Part shown: piece by piece, positions 25,034-34,564 of the stretch
Layout of the letters: the number at the start of each line of letters is the position of its first letter
How positions within the stretch are numbered: the stretch's first letter is position 1
Source: Micromonospora sp. R77
GTDB lineage: Bacteria > Actinomycetota > Actinomycetes > Mycobacteriales > Micromonosporaceae
Length of the DNA stretch: 64,000 nt
Direction of reading: 5' to 3'
Assembly (NCBI RefSeq): GCF_022747945.1
Contig: NZ_JALDST010000001.1
Coordinates: forward strand, 6,696,001 to 6,760,000
Translations under genes and position numbers: made by a program
Notes under the pieces: model-generated
Told to the model about the DNA's origin: nothing
Databases searched by the model: none
Seen by the model: only the letters and a program-made list of their open reading frames with translations

Positions 25034-26073
25034 CCAGCGGCCACGTCGTGGTGACCGGCGCCAGCGGCATGCTCGGCTCGCACCTGGTGCGCCGGCTGCT
25101 CGCCGAGGGACACCGGGTGCACGGCGTCGACCTGCTGCCCGCCGCGCAGGTCCACCCGTGCCTGGTGCACAGTCAGGGCGACGTCCGCGACGCCGCGCTG
25201 CTGGCCCGGGTGCTCGCCGACGCCTCCGCCGTGGTGCACTGCGCGGCGGCGCTGCCCAGCTATCCGGCCGAGATGATCCGGTCGATCATCGTGGACGGCA
25301 CCCACGCGGTCCTCGGCGCGGCCCGCCGGGTGCAGGTGCCCCGGGTCGTGCACATCTCCTCCACCGCCGTGTACGGCCTGCCCCGGCTCGTGCCGACCCC
25401 CGAGGACCATCCCCGTGAGCCGGTCGACGCGTACACCCGCGCGAAGGTCGAGGCGGAGCTGCTGGTGGAGCGGTTCCGCGCGGACGGCATGTGCGTACCG
25501 GTGCTGCGCCCCAAGACCTTCCTCGGGCCGGGCCGGATGGGCCTGTTCGCGATGCTCTTCGAGTGGGCCGAGGAGGGCCGCAACTTCCCGGTGCTCGGGC
25601 GCGGTGACGTCCGGGTGCAGATGTTCGCCGTGGAGGACCTGGTCGACGCGGTGCTGACCGTGCTCGCCGCCCCGGACGACGTGGCCGGGGACACCTACAA
25701 CCTGGGCGCGGCCGAGTTCGGCACGCTCCGCGAGGACTTCCAGGCGGTGCTCGACGCCGCCGGGCACGGCCGGCGGGTGGTCGGCCTGCCCGCCGGGCCG
25801 GCGCTCGCGGCCCTGCGCGCGCTGGAACGCAGCGGACTCTCCCCGGTGTACGGACGGCTGCTGCACAAGCTGCGGGCCGACTCGTACGTCAGCATCGACA
25901 AGGCACGGGAGCGGCTGGGCTTCACGCCCCGGCTCGCCAACCGGGACGCCATCCTCGGCACCTACGCGTGGTGGCGGGCGAACCGGGACGCCGGCGCGTC
26001 GACCGGGGCCGGGCGGACCAGCCGGGAACCCTGGCGGCAGGGTGCCCTCTCCCTCGCGAAGATCTTCTTCTAG
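25030..26073 (+). CDS. NAD-dependent epimerase/dehydratase family protein
   Basis: The 347-residue extended SDR has a GASGMLGSHLVRRLL cofactor loop, a HISSTAVYG strand and YTRAK at the active site (YxxxK). The C-terminal domain includes LGFTPRL, typical of nucleotide-sugar epimerases and 3-beta-HSD-like enzymes. It starts with GTG 25030 overlapping the aminotransferase stop (GTGA). It probably converts a nucleotide- or lipid-linked sugar in this pathway. Confidence 0.85.
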   Translation: MTSGHVVVTGASGMLGSHLVRRLLAEGHRVHGVDLLPAAQVHPCLVHSQGDVRDAALLARVLADASAVVHCAAALPSYPAEMIRSIIVDGTHAVLGAARRVQVPRVVHISSTAVYGLPRLVPTPEDHPREPVDAYTRAKVEAELLVERFRADGMCVPVLRPKTFLGPGRMGLFAMLFEWAEEGRNFPVLGRGDVRVQMFAVEDLVDAVLTVLAAPDDVAGDTYNLGAAEFGTLREDFQAVLDAAGHGRRVVGLPAGPALAALRALERSGLSPVYGRLLHKLRADSYVSIDKARERLGFTPRLANRDAILGTYAWWRANRDAGASTGAGRTSREPWRQGALSLAKIFF

Positions 26074-26086
26074 GGCGGGCGGACCG

Positions 26087-27025
26087 ATGCCCCTCCTCGA
26101 CTCCGCCCCCGCCGCCGTCGCGGCCGTGTCACCGCCGCCGGCCCGCCGGGCCCGCCTGGTGGTGGACCTGGTCCGCCTGCTGCGCCCCACCCACTGGATC
26201 AAGAGCCTGCTGGTCGTCCCGCTGCCGCTGCTCGACCCGCTCTCCTGGCACCCGGCCGGACTGGCCCGGCTGGGCTGGTCCGTCGTCGCCTTCGTGCTCG
26301 CCGCGTCGGCCGTGTACGTCGGCAACGACGTGGCCGACCGGCACCGGGACGGCCACCACCCGGTGAAGCGGCACCGTCCGGTGGCCTCCGGCCGGGTGCC
26401 GGTGCCGCTGGCGTACGCCTGCTGTCTGGTGCTGCTGCTCCTGCTCGGCCTGCTGCTGGCCGCCGGTCTGGTCGGGCCGACCTGGCCGGTGCTGGCGTAC
26501 CTGGCGCTGAACGTCTGGTACAGCCGGGGCCTCAAGCACGTCCCGCTGGTCGAGGCCGGTGTGGTCGCCACCGGGTTCGTGCTCCGCGCGGTGCAGGGTC
26601 ACCTGGCCGTCGGGGCCGACGTGTCCGCGTGGCTGCTGATCACCGTCTTCGCCGGCTGTCTGGTGCTGATCGTCGGCAAGCGCCGCCAGGAGCTGCTGGA
26701 CGGCGGGGTCGCCCACCGGCCGGCGCTGCGCGGCTGGTCGGTCGAGCTGGCCGGGCACCTGCTCCAGCTCACCGGCGTGCTGGCGGTCACCGCCGGACTG
26801 GTCTGGGTGCGTACGGAGGCCCCGTTCGACCCGTACGGGGAGGCGGCGATGCTGCTGTCCACCCCGTTCGTTCTCTACCTGATGTCCCGCTACCTCCAGC
26901 TGGCCCTGGTCCGGCGGGCCGCCGGCGATCCCGTCCGGCTGCTGCTGCGCGACCGCGCGGTGGTCGTCGCCGCCGTGCTGTGGGCGACCGCCCTCGGCGC
27001 CCTGTACGCCGCCACCCTGTCCTGA
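26087..27025 (+). CDS. UbiA-type polyprenyl-phosphate transferase (decaprenyl-phosphate phosphoribosyltransferase-like)
   Basis: The 312-residue polytopic protein has about eight membrane helices. The first conserved loop reads RPTHWIKSLLV..GNDVADRHRDGHHPVKRHRPVASGRV, with NDxxDxxxD metal/diphosphate residues. The helices and the RPTHWIK start resemble decaprenyl-phosphate 5-phosphoribosyltransferases that begin decaprenylphosphoryl-arabinose synthesis. This predicts attachment of a sugar phosphate to a polyprenyl carrier in the membrane. The 13-base gap from the epimerase supports one operon. Confidence 0.82.
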   Translation: MPLLDSAPAAVAAVSPPPARRARLVVDLVRLLRPTHWIKSLLVVPLPLLDPLSWHPAGLARLGWSVVAFVLAASAVYVGNDVADRHRDGHHPVKRHRPVASGRVPVPLAYACCLVLLLLLGLLLAAGLVGPTWPVLAYLALNVWYSRGLKHVPLVEAGVVATGFVLRAVQGHLAVGADVSAWLLITVFAGCLVLIVGKRRQELLDGGVAHRPALRGWSVELAGHLLQLTGVLAVTAGLVWVRTEAPFDPYGEAAMLLSTPFVLYLMSRYLQLALVRRAAGDPVRLLLRDRAVVVAAVLWATALGALYAATLS

Positions 27026-27056
27026 CGCCGCACCGGCGCCCGCCCGAAGGAGAGCA

Positions 27057-28088
27057 ATGCCCGCGCACACCCCGACGGTCTCCGTCGTCGTGCCCAACTA
27101 CAACCACGCGAACTCGCTGCCGTTGACCCTGCCGGCGCTGCTCGCCCAGACCCATCCCGCCACCGAGATCGTCTTCGTGGACGACCGGAGCACCGACGAC
27201 TCGGTGGCCGTGGCCGAGGCGCTCGGCGTACCGGTGGTGTCCACCCCCCGCAACGGCGGCCCGGCGCTGGCCCGCAACGTCGGCGCCGCCCGGGCCCGCG
27301 GCGAGATCCTGCTCTTCGTCGACTCCGACGTGGAACTGCCCCCGGACACGGTGGAGCGGGCGGTACGGCTGCTGGCCGACGACCCGGCGGCCGGCGCGGT
27401 CTGCGGCACCCTCGACGAAGTGCCGCTGGTCCGCGACAGCCTGGTGCAGGAGTGCCGGTGCCTGCAGGCGCACTGGTGGCGGATCAGTTCGCTCGGCGAC
27501 GTCAGCTTCCTGTTCACCGCGATCTGCGCCATGCCGGCCCGGGTGTTCGCCGAGATCGGCCCGTTCCACGAGGGACTGCGGCAGACCGAGGAGGTCGAGT
27601 ACGGCGAGCGGCTCGCCGGCCGGTACCCGATCCGGCTCACCGACGCCATCCACGGTCGGCACCGGGACGACGACCGGCTCTGGCCGATGCTGCGCAAGGT
27701 GTTCCACCGCAGTCGACTGCGGATGCCGCTCTACGCGCACCGCCGTCGCGCCGCGCAGGGCTTCGAGACCGCGGCCCGGATGTGGGCCGCCGTCGCGGCG
27801 CTGCTCGGCACGGTGGCGCTGCCGCTGCCGCTGCTGGTCGGGCCGGCGGGAGCGCTGGCGTCGCTGGCGGCGGTCGCGGCGTTCCTCGCCTGTGACGTCG
27901 GCATGTACCGGTTCGTGGCGCGGCGGCGCGGCCCGGGACTGCTGGTCGCGTTCGTCGGGGTGCAGTGGCTGATCAACCTGGCGATCGCCGCCGGGGCGGG
28001 TGCCGGGGCGGTGCAGTGGCTCTGCTCCCGCTCCTTCCGCGACCTCTACGCCGGCGGCCCGCGCCCGGCCGACCGGGTGCCGGCATGA
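27057..28088 (+). CDS. GT2 family glycosyltransferase with C-terminal membrane segments
   Basis: The 343-residue protein has an N-terminal GT-A domain (VSVVVPNYNHANSLPLTL, FVDDRSTDDS, acid pair LFVDSDVELP) and a GT2-like acceptor region (GPFHEGLRQTEEVEYGERL). At about 240-320 there are two or three hydrophobic helices. It probably adds a sugar to a membrane-bound acceptor from the cytoplasmic side. Its stop overlaps the EEP start (ATGA). It is paralogous to the GT2 genes at 29215 and 30242. Confidence 0.87.
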   Translation: MPAHTPTVSVVVPNYNHANSLPLTLPALLAQTHPATEIVFVDDRSTDDSVAVAEALGVPVVSTPRNGGPALARNVGAARARGEILLFVDSDVELPPDTVERAVRLLADDPAAGAVCGTLDEVPLVRDSLVQECRCLQAHWWRISSLGDVSFLFTAICAMPARVFAEIGPFHEGLRQTEEVEYGERLAGRYPIRLTDAIHGRHRDDDRLWPMLRKVFHRSRLRMPLYAHRRRAAQGFETAARMWAAVAALLGTVALPLPLLVGPAGALASLAAVAAFLACDVGMYRFVARRRGPGLLVAFVGVQWLINLAIAAGAGAGAVQWLCSRSFRDLYAGGPRPADRVPA

Positions 28089-29218
28089 CCGTGCTCGCCG
28101 ACCCGACCGACCCGCGGGCGACGCCGGCCGGTGCGCCGCGCCGGTGGTGCCGGGCCACCCGGCTGGTGTACGCGGCGGCGCTGGGCTGGCTGCTCCTCAC
28201 CGCCGCGCACCGGGCGTTGACCGGGCGCTGGTGGTTCTGGCTGCTGCCGGACCTGGTACCGCCGGCCGCGTACCTGCTGGTGCCGGTGGCGCTGGCGGCG
28301 GCCGTGGCGGCGGCGCGGACGCTGCGCCGGCCGCTGCCCGGTCGGCCGGCGGTGACGGTGCTGGCCGCGGCGGCCACCGCGCTCGTGCTCGGCCTGCCCG
28401 ACGCCGGCCTCAACCGGTACGCCTTCGCGTCCCGTCCCGCCCCGCCGCCGGGGGCGCTCACGGTGGTCGCCTGGAACACCGGCTACTGGGACCAGGACGA
28501 CGATCCGGAGGCGTTCCTGCGGTTCCTGGTCGCCCTGCGGGCCGACGTCTACCTGCTGCAGGAGCACCTCTACTGGGACGCCGCCGCCGGGCTGGCCGGC
28601 GCCCGGCCCGTCCCCGACCCGGACCGGCTGCGCCGCGCGTTCCCCGGCTGGACCGTGGTGGCCCGGGGTGAGCTGCTCACCCTGTCCCGCTTCCCGGTGG
28701 TCGGGCAGCCGGCGATCGGTCCCGACGTCGCGGCCGGCCCGGACACCGACTTCGGGCGGGTCTTCACCACCGCCAAGGTGCTCCGCACCGACCTGCGGGT
28801 GGGTGCCCGGGTGCTGTCGGCGTACAACGTGCACCTGCCGGTGCAGGTGAACCTGGCGCCGGCGCGTTTCCTGGCGTTCGTGCGGGAGCGCGACGCGGCC
28901 CGCCGGGCGCAGCTGGCCGGGCTGGGCGCGGACGTCGCCGCCAACCCGAACCCGGTGCTGGTGGCCGGGGACTTCAACACCACGCCCGCCATGGGCGACC
29001 TGCGCGGGCTGCGCGACCGGCTGCGCGACGCGGCGGACGCCGGATCGGACGGGTACCCGACGAGCTGGCCGGCCGGTCGGCTGCCCGCGGCCTGGCGGCT
29101 GGACTGGACGCTGACCTCGCCCGCCGTGCGGGCGCACCGGTACGCGCTGGGCGATCCGCACGGGCTCTCCGACCACCGCACCCAGACCACGCTGATCTCA
29201 CTGCCGGAGGCGTCATGA
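28085..29218 (+). CDS. membrane-anchored EEP-family phosphodiesterase/phosphatase
   Basis: The 377-residue protein starts with three hydrophobic helices (about 25-125). An endonuclease/exonuclease/phosphatase domain follows: VVAWNTGYW (Asn), LLQEHLYW (Glu), YNVHL (His), GDFNTTP (Asp, Asn) and LSDHRTQTT (final His), all metal and catalytic residues kept. The helix count would place the domain outside the cell. It may cleave a phosphodiester or phosphate in a lipid-linked glycan. It overlaps both neighbours by four bases (ATGA), a tight translational chain. It is a paralogue of the gene at 31258. Confidence 0.85.
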   Translation: MTVLADPTDPRATPAGAPRRWCRATRLVYAAALGWLLLTAAHRALTGRWWFWLLPDLVPPAAYLLVPVALAAAVAAARTLRRPLPGRPAVTVLAAAATALVLGLPDAGLNRYAFASRPAPPPGALTVVAWNTGYWDQDDDPEAFLRFLVALRADVYLLQEHLYWDAAAGLAGARPVPDPDRLRRAFPGWTVVARGELLTLSRFPVVGQPAIGPDVAAGPDTDFGRVFTTAKVLRTDLRVGARVLSAYNVHLPVQVNLAPARFLAFVRERDAARRAQLAGLGADVAANPNPVLVAGDFNTTPAMGDLRGLRDRLRDAADAGSDGYPTSWPAGRLPAAWRLDWTLTSPAVRAHRYALGDPHGLSDHRTQTTLISLPEAS

Positions 29219-30237
29219 GCCAGCTACCGACCGTCTCGGTGGTGATCCCGGTGTACAACGCCGCGAAGACACTGCGCCGCTGTCTGGAATCGGTGGCGGC
29301 GCAGACCCACCCGCCGGTGGAGGTGCTGGTCGTCGACGACGGCAGCACCGACGGGTCGCGGGCGGTGGCGGCCTCGGCCGGGGTACGGGTGCTGGCCCAG
29401 CCGGTCAACGGCGGGGTGTCCGCCGCCCGCAACGCCGGGGTGGCGGCCAGCACCGGCGAGGTGGTCTTCTTCGTCGACTCCGACGTCGCGCTGGCGCCGG
29501 ACGCGATCGGCAACGCCCTGGCGGTGCTGGCCGACGATCCGCGGTGCGGCTGCGTCTACGGCGTCTACGCCCCGACGCCGCTGATCGACGACGGCCCCGT
29601 CGAGCGGTACCGGGTGCTGCACCTGCACTCCGCGCTGACCCGGGCCGTCGGACCGGTCGACACCGCCGTGTTCGCGCTCGCCGCCGTCCCCCGGGCGGTG
29701 CTGCGGGAACTCGGCCCGTTCGACGAGAACCTGCGCAGCGCCGAGGACGACGAGTACAGCGAGCGGCTGCTGACCGGCTACCGGATCCGGCTCACCGACA
29801 CCGTCGTCGGCTGGCACGACGAGGCGGACCGGCTGCTGCCCCTGCTCGGTGAGCAGTACCGTCGGGCCCAGCTGCTGCCCTGGTCGCTGCGCAACCGCTA
29901 CCGCCGCCGGGGCCTGGCGCTGAACCCCACCGTCGGGGTACTCGCCGCCGGGCTGACCGTGCTCACCCTGCCGGCCGCGTTCCTCGGCCCGTACGGGCCG
30001 GCGGTGCCGGCGGCCTGCCTGGCCCTCTTCACCGCCGCCGACCCACCACTGGTGGCGTTGCTGCGCCGGTCCGGCGGGACCGGGTTCTGCGTCCAGGCCC
30101 TCGGCGTGCACCTGCTGGTCAACGTCGCGCTGATCACCGGTGCCGTGGTGGGGCTGGTCCGGGCCACGTTGGACCCGTCGTTCGGGCCGTCGTCGCGTAC
30201 CGCCGCCCGTCCCCTCGACTCGACGAAAGGAAGGTGA
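29215..30237 (+). CDS. GT2 family glycosyltransferase with C-terminal membrane segments
   Basis: The 340-residue protein has a GT-A core (VSVVIPVYNAAKTLRRCL, VVDDGSTDGS, FFVDSDVALAP) and GPFDENLRSAEDDEYSERL near the acceptor site, then two or three hydrophobic helices at about 240-320. It is close to the GT2 proteins on either side, suggesting duplication. Start ATG overlaps the EEP stop (ATGA). Confidence 0.87.
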   Translation: MSQLPTVSVVIPVYNAAKTLRRCLESVAAQTHPPVEVLVVDDGSTDGSRAVAASAGVRVLAQPVNGGVSAARNAGVAASTGEVVFFVDSDVALAPDAIGNALAVLADDPRCGCVYGVYAPTPLIDDGPVERYRVLHLHSALTRAVGPVDTAVFALAAVPRAVLRELGPFDENLRSAEDDEYSERLLTGYRIRLTDTVVGWHDEADRLLPLLGEQYRRAQLLPWSLRNRYRRRGLALNPTVGVLAAGLTVLTLPAAFLGPYGPAVPAACLALFTAADPPLVALLRRSGGTGFCVQALGVHLLVNVALITGAVVGLVRATLDPSFGPSSRTAARPLDSTKGR

Positions 30238-30241
30238 GGTG

Positions 30242-31261
30242 GTGGCCGTCTCCGCCCCCCTCGTCTCGGTCATCGTGCCCAACTACAACTACGCCCGTAC
30301 CCTGCGACTCTGTCTGGCGGCCCTGGCCCGGCAGACCCACCGGCCGGTCGAGGTGATCGTGGTCGACGACCACAGCACCGACGACTCGGTGGCGGTCGCG
30401 CGGTCCTTCCCCGGCGTGCGGCTGCTGCGTACGCCGGTCAACAGCGGACCCTCGGTGGCGCGCAACGTCGGCGCGGAGGCCGCCACCGGCGAGGTCCTGA
30501 TGTTCGTCGACTCGGACGTGGCGCTGGCGCCGGACGCGGTCGCCACCGCGGTCGCGATCCTGCGCGCCGAGCCGGGCGTCGGCGCGGTCTGCGGGAACTA
30601 CGACACGGTCCCGCTGATCGACGGCACCTTCACCAAGGACTACCGCAACCTGTACCGGCACTGGTACTTCCACGTCGCCGAGGGGAGCATCACCGGTTTC
30701 CTGTCCACCGCGATCCTGGCCGTGCCGGCCCGGATCTGGGCCGAGGTGGGCCCGTTCAACCCGCGACTGACCCAGAGCGAGGGCGCCGACGTCAGCGAAC
30801 GCCTCACCGCCCGGTACGAGGTACGGATGACCAGCCGGGTGATCGGCCGGCACGACGACGACGCGACGCTGCGGATCGCGCTGGGCAAGGTGTTCACCCG
30901 CACGCGGGTGCACATCCCGTTCTTCCTGCACCGGCGCCGGGTGGTGGGGGTGGTCACCTCCACCGAGTCGGGCACCGGGCTGGCGTCCTGGCTGGCCGCC
31001 GCCACCGTGCCGCTGCCCCTGCTGGCCGGTCCGGGGTGGGCCGCCGTACCGCTGCTGCTGCTGGCGCTGTGGCTGCTGCGCGACGCCCGGATGTACCGCT
31101 ACGTGCGCGCGGCGCGCGGCCTGCGCTACACGGTCGCCTTCGCCGCCCTGCACCTGGTGGTGAGCCTCACCATCGGGGTGGGGGTGGCGGTGGGCCTCGT
31201 CCAGTGGCTGCTCTCGCGCCGGTTCCGCCGCCTCTACGAGGAGCCGGCGGTGGCCGCGTGA
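30242..31261 (+). CDS. GT2 family glycosyltransferase with C-terminal membrane segments
   Basis: The protein has about 339 residues from GTG 30242, seven bases after an AAGGAAGG site; GTG 30239 is an alternative. The GT-A core has VSVIVPNYNYARTLRLCL, VVDDHSTDDS and MFVDSDVALAP, with GPFNPRLTQSEGADVSERL near the acceptor site. Membrane helices follow at about 240-330. It is very similar to the GT2 at 27057. Its stop overlaps the EEP start (GTGA), repeating the GT2-EEP pattern. Confidence 0.87.
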   Translation: MAVSAPLVSVIVPNYNYARTLRLCLAALARQTHRPVEVIVVDDHSTDDSVAVARSFPGVRLLRTPVNSGPSVARNVGAEAATGEVLMFVDSDVALAPDAVATAVAILRAEPGVGAVCGNYDTVPLIDGTFTKDYRNLYRHWYFHVAEGSITGFLSTAILAVPARIWAEVGPFNPRLTQSEGADVSERLTARYEVRMTSRVIGRHDDDATLRIALGKVFTRTRVHIPFFLHRRRVVGVVTSTESGTGLASWLAAATVPLPLLAGPGWAAVPLLLLALWLLRDARMYRYVRAARGLRYTVAFAALHLVVSLTIGVGVAVGLVQWLLSRRFRRLYEEPAVAA

Positions 31262-32364
31262 CCGCCGTGCAGGCCCCCGTCGACCCGGCCCCGGTGCACA
31301 GCCGGCCGGGCCCGGCCGGCCGCCGGGTACGGGTCCGCGTCGGGCGGACGGTGACCGCGCTCGCCGGGGCGTGGCTGGCGTTCGTGGTGGCGCACCGGCT
31401 GCTCAGTGGCCGCTGGTGGCTGTGGCTGGCGCCGGAGCTGGTCCCGCCGGTCGCGTTCGTCGGCGTGCCGGTCCTGCTGCTGGTGCTGGGCCTGCTCGCC
31501 CGCGGGTTCCGCGCCCGGGTGGCGCTGCTCGCGGTGGCCGGGCTGCTGCTCGGCGGGGACCTGGCGGGGCTCAACCCGGCGGTGCTGACCACCCCGCCGC
31601 CCGCCCCACCGGACGCGCTGCACCTCGTCTCGTGGAACACCACGGTGTGGAACGCCACCGACGACCCGGACGTCTTCTACCGCTCGCTGACCGGCCGGCA
31701 CGCCGACATCTACCTGCTCCAGGAGTACAAGCCGGACGACGACCCGGCGCGACGCGACGCCGACCTGGCCCGGCTGCGCCGCGAGTTCCCCGGCTACCAG
31801 GTGGTGCTGCGCGGCGAACTGGTCACCGTGACCCGGTTCCCGGTGGTCGGGGTGGTCGCGTTGCCGGCCGATCCACCGGCCGGTTCCGACTGGCGCACCG
31901 ACTACTGGGAGGTGAAGTCGCTCCGTACCGACCTGCTCGTGCGGGGCCGGACCGTGTCGGTCTACAACACGCACATCCTGGTGCCGCTGGACCTGAGCAG
32001 TCCGCTGCGCGAGCTGTTCTACCGGCGTCGGCACGAGTTCTTCCAGCGCCGGGAGACGCAGTACCGGGCGCTCGCCGCGGACCTCGACCGCAACCCGAAC
32101 CCGGTGCTGGTCGCCGGTGACCTCAACACCAGCCCCGCCATGGCCGACCTGCGCCGGCTCACCGACCGGCTCACCGACGCCGGGCGGGCCAGCGGGTCGG
32201 CGTACCCGACGTCGTGGACGATCGCCGGGCGGCGCTGGTGGCGGCTGGACTGGACGTTCGTCTCCCCCGACTGGACGGTGCACCGCTACCGGCTGCGGGA
32301 CGCCGGGGACATGTCCGACCACCGGATGCAGGACGTCCGGCTCTCGCTCGGTGGTGCCCGGTGA
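31258..32364 (+). CDS. membrane-anchored EEP-family phosphodiesterase/phosphatase (second copy)
   Basis: The 368-residue protein has three N-terminal hydrophobic helices (about 30-115) and then an EEP domain with all key residues: LVSWNTTVW, LLQEYK, YNTHI, AGDLNTSP and MSDHRMQDV. It is paralogous to the gene at 28085, and both follow a GT2 gene with a four-base overlap, so the GT2-EEP unit appears duplicated. Likely extracytoplasmic. Confidence 0.85.
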   Translation: MTAVQAPVDPAPVHSRPGPAGRRVRVRVGRTVTALAGAWLAFVVAHRLLSGRWWLWLAPELVPPVAFVGVPVLLLVLGLLARGFRARVALLAVAGLLLGGDLAGLNPAVLTTPPPAPPDALHLVSWNTTVWNATDDPDVFYRSLTGRHADIYLLQEYKPDDDPARRDADLARLRREFPGYQVVLRGELVTVTRFPVVGVVALPADPPAGSDWRTDYWEVKSLRTDLLVRGRTVSVYNTHILVPLDLSSPLRELFYRRRHEFFQRRETQYRALAADLDRNPNPVLVAGDLNTSPAMADLRRLTDRLTDAGRASGSAYPTSWTIAGRRWWRLDWTFVSPDWTVHRYRLRDAGDMSDHRMQDVRLSLGGAR

Positions 32365-33421
32365 ACCGGGCCCGGGTCCTCGGGGCGGTGCGGGTGGTCG
32401 GCTACGCCGCGGTGCTGGCCTTCCTCGGCTGGCAGGTGTGGCGGGTGCGGCACGGCATGGCTGACAGCCTGCGGGCCGTCGGCTGGGCGCCGCCCTCGCC
32501 GCCGGGGTGCTCGCGGCGGTCGGCGGGGTGCCCGGCTTCGTCGGCTGGCGGGTGCTGCTGGCCGGGCTGGGCACCCGGCTGTCGCTGCGCGACGCCACCC
32601 GGGTCTACTTCCTCGCCGGCCTGACCCGCTACCTGCCCGGCGGGGTGTGGCCCACGGTGGCGCACGCCGCCATGGCCTGACCGCTGCGCCAGCCGCCGGC
32701 CCGGCTCGCCGCCGCGTTCCTGGCCAGCCAGGGCCTCGCCGCCGTCTCGGGTGTGCTGGTCGGCGTCCTGGCGCTGCCCTGGCTGGTCGCGCGGAGTCCC
32801 TGGTGGTGGCTGCTGCTGCCGGCCGGCCTGGCCGCCGCGGCGCCGGTGCTCGCCCCGGGCCTGCTCGCCCGGCTGCTCGGGGCCGCGGCCCGGCTACTGC
32901 GCCGCGGCGACGCCGGACCGTTGCTGCCCGGCCGTCCGACGCTGCTGAGGGCGACCGGGCTGATGGTGCTCGGCTGGCTGATCAGCGGGCTGCACGTCAC
33001 CGTGCTCGCCGTCGCCCTCGGGGCCGATACCGGTGCGGCGCTGCCGCTGGGCGTCGGCGGCTTCGCCCTCTCCGTGGTCGCCGGCCTCTGCGCCGTGGTG
33101 CTGCCGACCGGGTTGGGCGTCCGCGAGGTGGCGCTCGCGCTCACCGTGGCCGCCCTGGTCGGCGGCCCCGACCTGGTGACCCTCGTCGCGTTGAGCCGGG
33201 TGCTGCTCACCGTCGGCGACATCGGCTCCACCGCCGTCGTGCTCGCCCTGCTCGCGGCCACCGGCCGCCGCCCGACCGGCCCTGGAGAACCGCCCGATCC
33301 CGCCGACCCGCCCGATCCCGCCGACCCGCTGTCCCGGCCGACTCCCGCCGGCCCGGCCGGTGCCGCCGGCCCGCTACCCCGCCCGACTTCCACCGACCAC
33401 CTCGAAGGAGCGCCCTCATGA
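32361..33421 (+). pseudogene. flippase-like membrane protein (lysylphosphatidylglycerol-synthase-TM type), frameshift plus stop
   Basis: GTG 32361 overlaps the EEP stop (GTGA) and encodes a good start (VVGYAAVLAFLGWQVWRV). A one-base loss at about 32485-32492 moves the continuation to another frame, where the family core continues: LAAGVLAAVGGVPGFVGWRVLLAG.. and the hallmark YFLAGLTRYLPGGVWPTVAHAA. A TGA at 32678-32680 then interrupts this same frame, after which membrane helices continue (LAAAFLASQGLAAVSGV, LMVLGWLISGLHVTVLAVALG, LPTGLGVREVALA) to the stop at 33421. Repaired, the protein would have about 353 residues and eight helices. Such proteins (YbhN/AglD-like) are often found beside glycan genes. 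The C-terminus is Pro/Asp-rich. Confidence 0.75.
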
Positions 33422-34440
33422 CCGCCACCGACCTGCCCTCCGACCGGCTGCCGGCCCCGCCCCGGGTCACCGGCGGCGGGCTGCGCGGCGCGACCCGCCG
33501 GCTGCGCAGCGCGTTGAGCACCGCCTCCGGCGTCGAGGTGCTCTCCACCCTGCCGTTCCTCGCCGGACCCCTGGCCCGCCTCGAGCGCCGACCGCTGCTG
33601 CACGGACTGGTGCTGTCCGCGTTCGGGCTGCGCCGGCCGCTCTTCGTGGACTTCCCGGTCCGGCCCGAGCCGCGCTTCGGCTACGGCCGCCCCGACCACC
33701 CCGCCCTCACCGCCCTGCTCGACCGGCGACGGGAGGCGTACGTCGACACCCTGCGGCGGTTCCTCACGCACGCCGACCGGCTCGCCGCCGTACCGCTGCG
33801 CGGGGACCTCGACTCCGGCTCGCCGTACTGGGTCAACGGCTGGCTGCCGCCGCTGGACGCGCTGGCCCTCTACGGCTTCCTGGCCGAACGGAACCCGAGG
33901 CGCTACGTCGAGATCGGCTCGGGCAACTCGACCAAGTTCGCCCGCCGGGCGGTACGGGACCACGGCCTGCGGACCCGGATCACCTCGATCGACCCGGCAC
34001 CCCGGGCGAGCGTCGACGTGCTCTGCGACGAGGTGGTCCGCAGCCCGCTGGAGCGTACCGACCTGAGCGTCTTCGACACCCTCGAAGCGGGCGACGTGCT
34101 CTTCTTCGACGGCTCGCACCGCAGCTTCATGGGCTCCGACGTGACGGTCTTCTTCTTCGAGGTGCTGCCGCGGCTGCGTCCCGGGGTGCTGGTGCAGGTG
34201 CACGACATCATGCTGCCCCGCGACTATCCGCCGCAGTGGCGGCACCGGCACTACAACGAGCAGTACCTGCTGGCCGCGTTCCTGCTCGCCGCGCCGGAGC
34301 GCTGGCGGATCGAACTGCCGAACGCGTTCGTGGCCGGCGACCCGGAACTGCGGGAGGTGGCGGCCCCGCTGTGGCACCGGCTCGGGCTGACCGAACAGTT
34401 CCTGCCCGCGTCGTTCTGGCTGCGCGTCGGCGCCGACTGA
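33418..34440 (+). CDS. class I SAM-dependent methyltransferase
   Basis: The 340-residue protein has a Methyltransf_24-like domain with the SAM-binding motif YVEIGSGNSTKFARRA (about 161-176), TSIDPAPRA as motif II, and DVLFFDGSH as the acidic strand. HDIMLPRDYPPQW then resembles sugar or glycopeptide O-methyltransferases. It ends the glycan operon and starts by an ATGA overlap with the broken flippase gene. It probably methylates a sugar of the product. Confidence 0.82.
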   Translation: MTATDLPSDRLPAPPRVTGGGLRGATRRLRSALSTASGVEVLSTLPFLAGPLARLERRPLLHGLVLSAFGLRRPLFVDFPVRPEPRFGYGRPDHPALTALLDRRREAYVDTLRRFLTHADRLAAVPLRGDLDSGSPYWVNGWLPPLDALALYGFLAERNPRRYVEIGSGNSTKFARRAVRDHGLRTRITSIDPAPRASVDVLCDEVVRSPLERTDLSVFDTLEAGDVLFFDGSHRSFMGSDVTVFFFEVLPRLRPGVLVQVHDIMLPRDYPPQWRHRHYNEQYLLAAFLLAAPERWRIELPNAFVAGDPELREVAAPLWHRLGLTEQFLPASFWLRVGAD

Positions 34441-34564
34441 ACGGACCGACCGGCTGGTCGACACGCCGGGCACACCCTTGCGGTACGGCAAGTTTTGCCT
34501 GCTCCGGACGAGGGTAGGGGTCGCGTCAGTCAGGACGACTGACATCGAACGACGGGGCCGAGCT

